A stretch of 64,000 nucleotides of DNA from Paracamarosporium sp. OC-R06-R3 (lineage: Eukaryota; Ascomycota; Dothideomycetes; Pleosporales; Didymosphaeriaceae): positions 248,001-312,000 of the forward strand of contig JACVRA010000165.1 of assembly GCA_019828545.1 (NCBI GenBank). The letters run 5' to 3'. The translations under genes and the position numbers were made by a program. Below are positions 13,176 to 23,700 of the stretch, piece after piece. Within the stretch, counting starts at the first letter, position 1. Each line of letters opens with the position of its first letter. A model generated the notes under the pieces. It ran no database searches. It was given only the letters and a program-made list of their open reading frames with translations, and was not told where the DNA came from.

Positions 13176-13867
13176 TTCTTAGTCAGCGACCTCAGTAAGC
13201 TCATAGAACTCACGACCTCAACATATACTGAACGGAAGAACGCGTGCGGCACCTACGCTACCATCACAGAAGATCTCGCAGCGCTGCGAACACTCCTACT
13301 TCGCATCGAAACCGAAGTGCGGACCCCAAATAGTCATTTATCTTCCAACAAGGATGATCTCAACACTGGAAATCTCTTTCCAAAAGACTGCTACGATGTA
13401 TTCACCAAGCTAGACTCATCCTCAACAAGTACAGAAGCCTGAGCACCAGCCAAGCCAAAAACTGGGACAAGATAAGGGTAGGCAACAAGAACCTCGATGC
13501 CTTGGATACTCGACTACTCAAGAGGATCGATAGTGTGAGCGCGTTCGCGACCGTCGTGGGTATCAGTTCGCGAGGCCGCGCAGAGAACGTCATGTTTCCG
13601 GAGGTATTGAGGAGAATAGACAGTATTGCTGCCGAGATGATGGAAGGGGAAATCTTCCGTGTCTACCTTGGCCACTTACGAGAAAGTGGAAAAAGTGAAT
13701 GGAAAGAGTTTTGTAGAGAGATGTTGAAGGCAGGTGTGAAGAGCTGGGATGTTCATAAGTGCAAGGATGGTTCGAAGACTTATCTCCTCCGGTTGAAGAA
13801 CCAGGGATCGCTGGATGAGGAAGAGGCACCTGGTGAAGACAAAAGCAAGAACTGTGGATTAGATTAA
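13176..13867 (+). pseudogene. Frameshifted relic of a fungal NACHT/STAND-type N-terminal domain protein
   Basis: Two frames together give one recognisable protein segment. Frame A (13176 to about 13411) reads SDLSKLIELTTSTYTERKN, YATITEDLAALRTLLLRIE and NLFPKDCYDVFTKLD. Frame B (about 13415-13867) reads LILNKYRSLSTSQAKNWDKI, VGNKNLDALDTRLLKRID, FPEVLRRIDSIAAEM and EWKEFCREMLKAGVKSWDVH. From memory this order matches the helical N-terminal domain found in many Pezizomycotina NACHT, ankyrin or stand-alone proteins. The join needs a one-base shift near 13411-13417. Frame A has no ATG in its open stretch, so the start is missing as well. Both defects favour a pseudogene. A sequencing error plus an unseen 5' exon is the alternative. 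Confidence 0.6.
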
Positions 13868-15360
13868 GCAACGAGTGGCAATGGTAATGGCAAAGACGCT
13901 GATAAAACGAAGAACGCAAGACTTCAAACTAATCAACTGAACATAACGGAGAGACCGTCAGGCTCATAAAAAACGGATTGGGAACGAAGCCGCGGCATAA
14001 AACAAGTAGGTAATGCCTCGTGAGTCAACATTCTACATGCACAGCCATACACTATAGCTGACGTATAAGTAGTGGTTCTACATCGAGGTCCGTTGAAACC
14101 TAACTACTAAGCCAACATGCTAACATGCTAACAGTGGAAGCTACTCAGTCTCCCAATACTTGATAAAAAGCTTCAAGATACCTTTCACGAATTGTTCGAA
14201 GATGCGTGTTGTATTTCAAAGTAGAGTCGAAGCCTAATCCAAAGCAAGCATCTACATTAGACGAGAGACCTCCTCACGCAGACGGCATGGGAGTATACAA
14301 CCACGAACACCATCGCATACCTTAGTCTCTCTGGTTGAAAACCGCGCCTCAGGAACAGAAAGAAGCCCTTCTGCGAAACTACGCGACGAGGGCTAGCGTG
14401 TACGATTTGTGAACGATGTCGTAGACGAGAGACCGCTTTCCCGGCGGCACGCGCAGATGAGGGACGAAAAGGTAGTAAAGTGGCTTTGACAGTAGTCCAT
14501 ATAGATCCAAGACCAGGAAGCCTGGACCTGGTATCCGTTTCTCGCAAGACTGGGTCGTTCGCGGGACAGTAGGTATATCCGAATGGACGAGAAGCCACCT
14601 ACGGCCAGCCCACAGACTACACAACACATACCACGTACGGTAGTCAGTTCTTCTTGGCCTAGACTCGGCCACCTTCTTTAGAACCCCAAGCCCCATTCCA
14701 TCCTTCTCAGCCCCAAAGCCACAAGGCTAGTCTTTCGTACTTATACGTTACACATACTATATACGCCCAGCGCCATCCCATTGCATCACCACCTTGTCTT
14801 CGAAATACCATATCAATCCTCACCAAACCAGATCCAACACACCTACCTACCCGCTACCCACCTCACGCCGCCCACGACACGACCCGATCCACCGCCTTCC
14901 CTTCCCTTCCCAATCCAATCCAGTCTAATCCACCTCACCACCACCACCCTCGTACCACAACCCACCCCCAATCACCGTGCCACAAATACCACCTTTCTTC
15001 CCAACCCTCAACCACACACAAACCCTCCCAAGTCAAGTCCCCTCCGCTCCGTACTACGCCGCCGTCGGACCCCTCCACTCATCTGCGCCCGCCTCGCCCC
15101 ATCAACGAGCGAGTAAGGCGCGAAATCCTCGCCCGAGCCCGTGCCGCCGGCCCCGTCCGTCCGCGCAAGGAATCCTGCCGTGCCGGGCGCCTACGCGTGT
15201 ACCGAGCACCTATGCGCGCCCAGCCGGTCTTTCTTCGCAGCAGCAGCGGCGGCGGCGGCTCGGCTGCAGTGCGAGGGATCAGGTCAGGTCAAGTCAGGTC
15301 ATTTCGCAGTGCTGTGTATGTGTAGTGTCGTGTCAGGCTGGGTGTGGTTCGTGAGATTTC

Positions 15361-15518
15361 TTGGTTGGTTGGTTCGCATATGCATGCATGTATGTATGTA
15401 TGTGTGCATGGGTGCACGTGTACGCTGTATGTGTATGTATTCCTTTCTCACTAGCTTGTCTGCTTGCTTGCTTGCGCGCGCGCAGATAGGATTACGAGTA
15501 TGGATGTATGTATGTATC
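15361..15518. repeat. Tetranucleotide microsatellite cluster
   Basis: Successive short arrays: TTGG units from 15361, ATGC/ATGT units at about 15379-15410, TGCT units and a CG run at about 15459-15483, and ATGT units again at about 15503-15518. All have period four except the CG run. They read as slippage-prone simple sequence. Confidence 0.8.
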
Positions 15519-15983
15519 TACCCAGGCGCGAGCAAGCGACGACAAAGTGTTAATTTTGTTAATTTTATTTCATTGCATTTATTGCATTTATCGTATCGTA
15601 TCGCGTTGCATTGCATTCCACGCACGCTCAAACCGCCCGCGAAGCAATAGCGGCAAGCAGAACTCGACTCAATGCAGACTAGTACTCGTGACGGCGGCGC
15701 AGACAGGCGGCCGAAGTAGGCGAGACGCTGGGCAATGTGACGGGATGGACGTGGTCGCAGAGTCGGCCTGGTGGAGCAGGCTGGGCGCGGGCGGCGTGTT
15801 GGGCGCGAGGCGAGGCGCGGCGAAGCGGGTGCGGTGCATGAACGCATGGGTGGGAGAATTCTGAATGAGTGAGTGGGTGCGACGTGTGCTGTGTGTGGTG
15901 TCTTGGGGATTCTAGACTGGAGGGGTGTGGATACGTTCGGAGAGGAGAATTTGGTGTGTTGTGTTGTATGTAGTGCTCCGAGT

Positions 15984-16010
15984 CAATCAGTCGGTCAGTC
16001 AGTCAGTCGC
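15984..16010. repeat. CAGT-type microsatellite
   Basis: Repeated TCAG/TCGG units (reading CAATCAGTCGGTCAGTCAGT across its centre) form a short period-four array. Confidence 0.7.
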
Positions 16011-16449
16011 TGGGTAAGGCTACGAAGTATTTCGATGCACATTGCTTGCACGCATCAATCACCAGACAAGACAGGCATCCACGCAACGCAGTGCAGCATA
16101 GTGAGATCAGCTCAAATCCATCTTTTGCATTCCGCACACGGCGCGAACTACACTATACACGGACCTCCCTCTCTCAACCATGCACGCGTAACCAGTAAAG
16201 TCGTCCATCGCTCCAGCTCAGCCAGGTATCAAAGGAAAATTATCAGCGACTGAGAGATGATATAAAAAAAAAAGAAAAGCGGCCAAAGCCGGGAAGATAT
16301 AAAAAAAAAAAGTGTGGGAAATCATGTACAAGGTATACCCCCGAGATCGCCAGCCAGCCCAAAAAAATGACCCTGATCCCGCAGATATAGGTGGAAGAAG
16401 AGAAACACGACGCTAATCCGACTTTGAGCAACGAAAGAGGCACACACGC

Positions 16450-18056
16450 TTATCGTGGACCAGACACTGAGGGCCCAAAGTCAAAGCCAGGCGCCGTTGG
16501 CGTGGGTTGTGGCGGGTGCGATGGGCTCGCGAGTGGTTGGTAGGCGCCTGGAATCGGGACGGAAGCGTATTGCTGCTCGCCCGGTGCGGCTCCAACGTGC
16601 TCGTTCTGTCGCTCCTGGAAGCCAGGAGAGACTGGCGGTGACGACGTCTGTGTCCTGGTGGGTGCTTCGAAGCCGTTCTGCTCGACCTTCGGTGTGGCGC
16701 CTTGGATCCTGATCGGCGGTGCTTGCAGCGAGAAAGGCTGCGGTTGGGCAATCTCGCGCGCGTAGGCGTATTGTACCTTATCAGCCTCTCCGTTCTCGGC
16801 GGCAGACTGTGGGTCGACGTATTGAGGGTGGCCTGGAGGTGGTCGCCAGCCGCCAGAGCGTGGGGAGAGCGGACCGAAGCCGGGAGTGTTGGGTGCAGAC
16901 TGGGAGCGGAGCTGAGCGAGGTAGAGGTCCGAACGGGCCTTGTCGCGCATAGCCATGGACTTTCGGAGCTTGCGCTTGGACCAGAAGCGGTAGAACACAA
17001 TGGCGTAGATGATGATGCAGAGCGTTTCGACAACCACTTCGATGATGCAGCAGACGAGCGACCAGTTCTAGATGACTGTTAGAGAAGAAGCATTTAGAAT
17101 ACGAGTGGTTTTGCTTACCTGAAGCCGGCACATGAGGGCATAGGAAACGTCGTCCTCAAACAAGTGGCGTCGCTTGTTCTCCACGCACGACCATCCCCAC
17201 ATGTCTTTACCGTTTCCTTGGGCTTTGCTCTGGTTGAAGACAGCGGCACCGACAGCCCACATGATGATGCTGAAGATGAAGAAACCAACGGCGAAGACGG
17301 TGTAATATGCGGCGACCTTCTCTGCTCTATGATGACCGCCTCTTGAGTACGCAACAAGGACAAAGATGGAGAAGAACAGCGAGATACAGGCGATGACCAG
17401 AAGCAGTACCTGGGGCCAAATCTTTTGGCCCTCGGCCCACGGAGGGAGATTGTTTCGTGCAGGCAGGTGCTTTGTTGCGTTGAAGATGGAGAAGGCCGTG
17501 GCGAGCATAGAAAGAACGATAAGACTGCATGCGAAGTTGATGCCTCGTAGGAATATCTTGGCTACCCGTACTCGTACTTTGACTTTCTGGTGGCTGTTAG
17601 TGGGGTGGTGGATGAGCAGATGCGAAGGATGAGACGTACCAAATCTTTTTGTTGCTCCTTCTCTGTTGACACTTCCCGCTTCTCGAGGATCTGCTCTTCC
17701 CTGAAGGTCGGGCTGAGGATCATGGTCTCTGCGGTCCGTGGAGGTGCGCCAGGCGACTTGAGAGCGCTCCTGAGGGGCGTCTTTGGGGTGGGCGGAGGGA
17801 GGTACTTCCTGTCGGTTTCCTCCATCTCGACGGGTTGGACGTAGCCGAAGCCGACGTCAGAGACCTGAGCTTGGGGTCTGTAGTGGTTGGTGGGGTACTC
17901 GAAGGGGGAGCGTTGGGGAGGGTCGATTGGCGAGTAGACCGAAGTAGCTTCGGCGAAGCGTGCTGTGCGAGGCGACTTTGTTGGAGGTGCGAGCGAGTCT
18001 TTTGAATTCCGTTTATCGGGTGAAACTGTGACAGACTTCTTATCGTTGGTTGCCAT
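16450..18056 (-). CDS. MARVEL-like four-helix membrane protein
   Basis: Model: complement(join(16450..17067, 17119..17586, 17640..18056)), 500 residues, introns of 51 and 53 bp. Residues 1-139 are polar and Ser/Pro-rich. Four hydrophobic segments follow at about 151-174 (INFACSLIVLSMLATAF), 190-215 (QVLLLVIACISLFFSIFVL), 225-252 (YTVFAVGFFIFSIIMWAVG) and 298-320 (VVETLCIIIYAIVFYRFW). The spacing resembles fungal MARVEL-domain proteins at the plasma membrane or eisosomes. A short loop with Trp and Cys (MWGWSCVENKRR) precedes helix four. The C-terminal 170 residues are disordered and proline-rich. The substrate or role is unknown. The exons join in phase 0 with clean GT-AG borders. Confidence 0.85.
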
Positions 18057-19700
18057 CCTATGACTTTTTCCGGAGCGTGATTTGCATGGAATGGGTAGAT
18101 GATGCGAGGAGGTGAGGGTGAATGGTGGTGGGGACGTCTATGGGAGAAGCACAGCAACTTGGATCCAGCCCAGCTTTCGACAAGTCGCAAGGTATGTGAG
18201 GGTAGCAAAGAGAGCGAGTATTACAATAGTGAGACCTGCTGGCAGGAGAGGAGAAGAGAAGCAAGGACGAGGGCGAAGCGCTGGCCTTTTGTCTCGGGCG
18301 CTTGGAGGGGTGTGGGCTTGTGGGATTGGACGGGCGGGGAGCACGGGTGATGGTGGAGAGAGTCGGAAGGGAAGGCTGGCGGGTACTTACACAAGACTAA
18401 ATGTATGGCGCCAACGGCGTGGTGAAAGGTGCAGGAGGGCGTGCGATAGGCTGGAGCAGGTAGCGAGGGCGCGCGAGGAGGGGAGCGGCCCAGAAATAGA
18501 CGCCCGGGAGAAAGCAATAAACGATTCGAACAGTGTGCGCTTCCAGGCCTGCAGGGCCGGCTTGGTGTTGAGCGGCGCTGACGGCTGCTGATGTTGCGGG
18601 GAGCCCGTCAGCAGCGGTCGCGTGGAAGCAATTGCAGTCGCAGTCGCAGTCGAGGAGCGGCCGTCAAGGGCTCGGGCGCGGTGGAATCTGGAGTCGCACT
18701 GCGGCGCTGGAGGTGGCCAGACGGGAGAAAGAAAGAAATGCGGCCATGTCGCTGGGTGCCACTCGGAGGCGTTGGACGCGCCCAGAGGGACGCCATGGAC
18801 GGTGGGCGTCGAGGGTGCCGGGGGGTCAGCGAGGGCGAGCCAATGGCGGGTTGCTGTTTCGCGCCTGAATAAACAGACGTGGGCGCTGCAGGGCGTGAAT
18901 GGCCAGCGAGGGCAGGGTCTGGCATTGACCGTCGATGGAAACAAGCTCCCGCAGGCGCCTCGCGGGGAGCATGGCGGGCCAATGGCGCCTGCAGATCCGC
19001 CGTCGCCATCAAGGACAGTGCGCTCGAGTACGCTGCTCGAGTCACCCACCGCAGGCCAGGCCAGACCGCGACCACGACGACGGGCGATGCCAGCAGTGCC
19101 TCGCGCCTGCGCTGCTCTAGCACGAAGACGCTTCTGTCCGCGCAATCGCAGCGTCGTCAGACCCATCGAGTCCCGCTGCGAGCACTTTGTTTTAGCCTCC
19201 TGGCCGTCAGCACTTGGGTATACCGCTGGTGACAGCTGCTGCATCCAGGCCATCGCGGTTACGCCGCCCGCCTGCTGCACGCCGGGCCAAATTGCCCACA
19301 TGCAGCCATTAGCGGTGGCAATATTGCTGCATCAATACCATTTGACGGCATTTTGCCCGCATCCGGCAACTTTTGTTTCCTTCACGCACGGCTATTTTTG
19401 GGGTCCTATCTCACCATGCTCGCCAAGACGCCCGCCTGGGCCTGAACCATGGTTTGCGCGGGCGCTCCATTCACACCTTTTTGCAACCTCTACGTAGCTA
19501 CCAGTAGTCTTTCTTTGCTCGGAGACTTGCGCCATTGTTGTCGTCTCACGCCCCAAAGCAAAAGCCAAAGCCAACGCCCACACGCCGCAGGCAGAGGCCC
19601 GTCCCTTCCGCAGTCAGCTTGCCCAACGGTGAGCCTGCTGCAACCTTCCGGCCAGCCTCGTGCCTCACCACCACCACTGCAGAGTGCGTTGTGGGGGCCG

Positions 19701-19730
19701 CATAGCATAGCATAGCATAGCATAGCATAG
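19701..19730. repeat. (CATAG)6 pentanucleotide array
   Basis: Six exact CATAG units. Ten bases further lies a second pentamer array. Confidence 0.95.
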
Positions 19731-19740
19731 CCAACCTCAG

Positions 19741-19760
19741 CAGCCCAGCCCAGCCCAGCC
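19741..19760. repeat. (CAGCC)4 pentanucleotide array
   Basis: Four exact CAGCC units immediately downstream of the CATAG array. Confidence 0.95.
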
Positions 19761-20518
19761 CTACCACCACATCGTATCCTCACGCACCACCGGTTCCCCA
19801 CACCACGCCCAAGGCTCTCCGACGCCGTGTTTCCCTTACCCACCATCCCCCTCCACTTTATTTATACACTTCCATGTCTACAACCTAACGCCCCCGTAAC
19901 CCGGGCCATGAGTTCAACCCAGCAGACAAGCCCGTCACGTCAGCCGCACTGCGTCCATCCACGCACGTATTTCCGGCTGCGTTTCGAAACGTTTTAACCC
20001 GCTTTCGGACATCGTGCCCCCGATATATGCACCGCCCTTGCCGTTTGTATATTGTTTTTGCCTGCGCTGTCCCTCGAGTATGCCTGAGCTGAAGGGGGGT
20101 ACTGATCCTACGGCGTGAGAGTAAATGCAGCATGGTAATTATAGGGTAGGTATGTTAGAAGTTGATATTATGTTTAGCTGGCGTGATGTGCGGATTGGGG
20201 AGATAGATTGCTGGTTGTAGTATGTGTAGGTATAGCCTATGTATAGGAGGATAAGTATGGATGTGCAGCGACAGAGCAGTCTGGCCTGTCAACCACCACC
20301 ACCACCACTGCCGCGGTGACTCTACCACCTCGAATAAGCGTATATTTAGTTCCCGTCTCCCCTGTATTCCTTCCGCCGTGCATGCCTCGCTCCGTCCCAT
20401 GTTCGATATGCCTTCCCGCATCGCAGATCCTCCGCCTGCTCGTGTGCTCTGGACGCCTGAGGTGCGTGGCCTTGCACATCATACACGCTCATCTTACATG
20501 TCCGCACCGTGCAGCTCC

Positions 20519-20640
20519 GAGGCTTTGCAGTTTCAAATACATCATGTGTCTGTAAGGACTCGCGAGGCTTTGCGTTTCCAAATACATTGCGTCTGCGTAC
20601 GACCTTGCGAGGCTTTGCATTTGCCTTATTTACATTCGGT
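20519..20640. repeat. Degenerate 44-45 bp tandem repeat, about 2.7 copies
   Basis: The core CGAGGCTTTGC recurs at 20519, 20563 and 20608. After it come TTTCAAATACAT-like and then GTCTG-like segments in the first two copies, while the third diverges. It lies in the 3' flank of the helicase gene. Confidence 0.8.
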
Positions 20641-20645
20641 CTACA

Positions 20646-20695
20646 GGGCAGGACAGGGCAGGGCAGGGCAGGGCAGGGCAGGGCAGGGCAGGGCA
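20646..20695 (+). repeat. (GGGCA)10 array with G-quadruplex potential
   Basis: Ten GGGCA units, one of them varied to GGACA. Runs of three G separated by two bases fit the G3N2 quadruplex pattern on the plus strand. The array begins 49 bp past the helicase stop, so the helicase transcript would carry the complementary C-rich strand. Confidence 0.9.
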
Positions 20696-20744
20696 AGGCT
20701 ACTTGCCGAGGCCTCCCCGTCTCGACGAGAAATCGCTGCTAGTT

Positions 20745-23700
20745 TTACAAATCGTCCAGGTCTGCTATAGTGTTTGAACTATACAGCTCTGATATGTCCG
20801 CCCACGCATCCTCTTGCGAGATGTTACCATTACCGCCCGACATCTGCCTCTCGTACGCGTCTAGCAACCTTACTAGTCCGTCTACAAATGCCTCCCGCGC
20901 GGGGTCGTATGCCAACGCTCCTCCGTGCAAGTCCGAAAGCGACCTGAATGCGCCGTTTAGCATCCGATCCTTTGCTTCTCTGAGCTTCATGATCAACGAC
21001 AAACCGTGGCCCGCGTTGTCGTCGTCGTCGTCAAACTTGAAGGGAAGCCACTCGTCCATGATCAATTCTCGGTCGTCCGTCCTCATTTCTAAACGGCCGC
21101 CGAAAAGCAGCACTGCGAGCGGCGTGACGAGCGAACTATCGCGCATGAAGAGCACGTCGCCGCCCAGACTCTGTGCCAGCGTTGAAAAAGCGTAGAGCTG
21201 GTCGCGCGCCGGGGCTTCCGGTTTGCCCTTGATAGCATTGAGAGAGCTTGGTTGGATCATGGCTTTTTCTTCCGAGGCCGTGCGGTGCATCCTGTTCTTT
21301 ACGTGAGTGCCTCTGACCCCGATGTTGGGGTAGACACCTGCGAGTAGAAGGCATTTGATCAAGGGCAAGTTGTCGGAGTTGCGGTTCAGCGCCTCGCCGC
21401 CAAACTCTAGAGTTTCTACCTCGTGCACGGCATCCGCGTCTAAGAGGCCGGCGTCGACTAGGTTCTGTTCGATTTGCTTGGCGGTTTGCTTGATCGCGCG
21501 GAATGCGCCAAAGTGTAGGAAGCGCTCCTTTGCCCGGCTGAAGGTTGAGCGCGTTCCGTGGTCGTTCGAGTATTGTCGTAGTTCTTGGAAGCCTTTTAGG
21601 AAAGCGAGATGGTCTGAGTTGGCTACGTTGAGGTCTTGTCTTGCTGCTCGAGCTAGCGACCGATGACCAGGCGGGTCAACGAACAGAGGCCTCTCGCTGC
21701 CCATGGAGGCAATGATGATCATCGGGTCGAGGCAGCGGAAAATGAGACCGAGTAAGACCATTTTGCCGAGAGCAGGGTGAACGGGCAGTTTGGCTAGGAC
21801 ACCACCGAGCGCAGTCATTTTTTCATCTTCGGTGAAAGCTTCGATCTCTTTGAGGTTCTGTACTGCGGTATCGACCGAGTCTGGTGATGGCGGCATGATG
21901 GCTGCAGATAAAAAGCTTGAAACGGACTCCTGGAAGCCTTGGGCTTTGACCGCTAGGCATGTCTCCTGAAGGTCAGTACGAAGCAGTTCAGGTAGCCCAG
22001 ATGCTGACATGGCTTTCCTGCGCTCATGAGAATACAAAGCGTAGTAATAGCCATCGGAGACACGGCCCGCTCTGCCCGCTCGTTGTCGCGCATTGGAGTC
22101 ACTTTGCCAGACTGTCTGTAAGGATGTAATCCGCCGGATGTGGTCATAACTGTTCTCTCGCAGCTTCCCGAGATCGATCACATGCTTGACATCAGGAACA
22201 GTGACGCTGGTCTCGGCAATGTTCGTCGAAAGAATGATCCTGCGGCAGCCGCGTGGTATGGGCTCGAATATCTCTCGTTGCTTGTCGGCCGGCACTGTTG
22301 AGTGGAGTGAGTGGATGCGGAATGCTTCGTCGTTTGTAAAGTCGACACCAAAGACGGGGCATTGCTTCATCAGCTCTTCTGCCGCAGTGATCTCTTGGAG
22401 ACCTGGTAGGAAAGCAAGAATGGCCCCATCTGTGTATGTCTTACAAACGTGTGCAATAGTAGCCACAAGTAAAGCGATAGGTACAAGAGTTTCTTCTTTC
22501 TCAATTGCTTGAGGATCAGCTTGATCTTGCTGTTTCTTCCAGTCGATGCTTGCTGGAACTAGACCTGCTTCATCGTTCGTGCGCTGGAGAGTGTTCTCTG
22601 TCTCTAGATAGACTTTGGTGTCATCCTTGTCCCTCGAAGCCAGTTGCCAGAACTCCTCGGCATTGGTTTTGGTGATTTCACCCAAGATATCGCTAAGATA
22701 CTTCTCTTTGACTGGAAATGTACGACCGGGTACATTCAACGATGGGCATGGCGTCAATGTGCCGTTAACGTCATTCTGCATATATGCAGAAAAGAGATCC
22801 GTGTCCATGGTCGCAGACATCAGGACAACTCTTGGCACGCTCTTTCCGGCCAGCTGCCTGGCTGCAATTGCTTTCTTCAAAACAATGAGCAGGAAATCGA
22901 TGTAGATATCTCGCTCGTGAACCTCATCAATCACCAAATGTGATGTATTATCCATGACATCATCGGGGTTCCATTTGAGACGATGTAGAAGGATACCGGT
23001 CGTGCAGTAAGTGATGCTTCCTCCAAGCTGTGGATGTTGAGAACTTCCTCGTACATGATAGCCGACCGATTCTCCCAACTGTTCATCGCGTTCTGTTGCC
23101 ACTCGCCGTGCGACAGAAGACGCAGCCAGACGACGTGGCTGGGTACAGATGATGTCGCATTTCCCGCCCTTGCCGCGACGGATTGCATCATTGAGAATGA
23201 TTTGAGGGACTTGGGTGGTCTTACCAGACCCGGTGGCACCGACAATGATGCTGTACACGTTGCCTGCTACGATATCAAGGACTTGGGACGAGTAATGACT
23301 CATTGGTAATGCTGCTGTTGTGTTGCGAAGTTCTACTGTGCTTGGATTCGCTTCGAACCGTTGTAGGCGTTCAAGTAGGCATCTGCTGGCTAGAGCTCTC
23401 GACACTCGCGCTTTCATACGTTTGATGGGCCTCCTCGCAAACGTTTCTAACGCTGTCAATGTATCTTGACCGTCATATAACCCAGCTTGGCTGGCTTCAG
23501 CAAGGGTTTGCCGGATGATATCCAAGGCCCGAGGCTTGAATGTTGTTCGGACCGCTGGATAGCTTCCCAGAATCTTACGCTTTCCTTGTCCACCTTGGGA
23601 TAAGTCAGTGGTAAACTGAGATAGGATGTCGGGTCGTTGTCGGGCGAGTTCAACTGCCGCTGTTAGGTACGCCACTTGTTCCGCAGCTTTTTTCGTCCTC

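Larger units (their letters stand above)
13868..16449. other. Long gene-poor region with pyrimidine-rich tract and microsatellites
   Basis: About 2.6 kb without a supported coding sequence. From roughly 14770 to 15070 the plus strand is strikingly C/T-rich and G-poor, like a fungal promoter or leader, yet no gene follows on that strand. From 15240 to 16010 there are many tetranucleotide repeats. Near 16261-16310 two A10-11 tracts lie about 35 bp apart, in the 3' flank of the next minus-strand gene. Long frames here are repeat translations. Confidence 0.55.
18057..20744. other. GC-rich intergenic region with repeat arrays
   Basis: About 2.7 kb between the MARVEL-like gene promoter and the helicase 3' end. 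Long overlapping frames on both strands (for example 18387-19301 minus and 18622-19497 plus) have low-complexity Arg/Pro/Ala composition and no similarity I recognise. I treat them as products of high GC. Pentanucleotide arrays and a 44-bp degenerate tandem repeat are listed separately. Confidence 0.55.

Noticed and set aside
15141..15650. 169-codon plus-strand frame with Cys/Met/Tyr/Val repeats
   Set aside because: The repeated residues come straight from the ATGT/TGCA microsatellites; the frame is not protein-like elsewhere.
18387..19497. Long overlapping open frames on both strands (304 and 291 codons)
   Set aside because: The region is GC-rich, so stops are rare. Both translations are Arg/Pro/Ala-biased, overlap each other and show no family motif.
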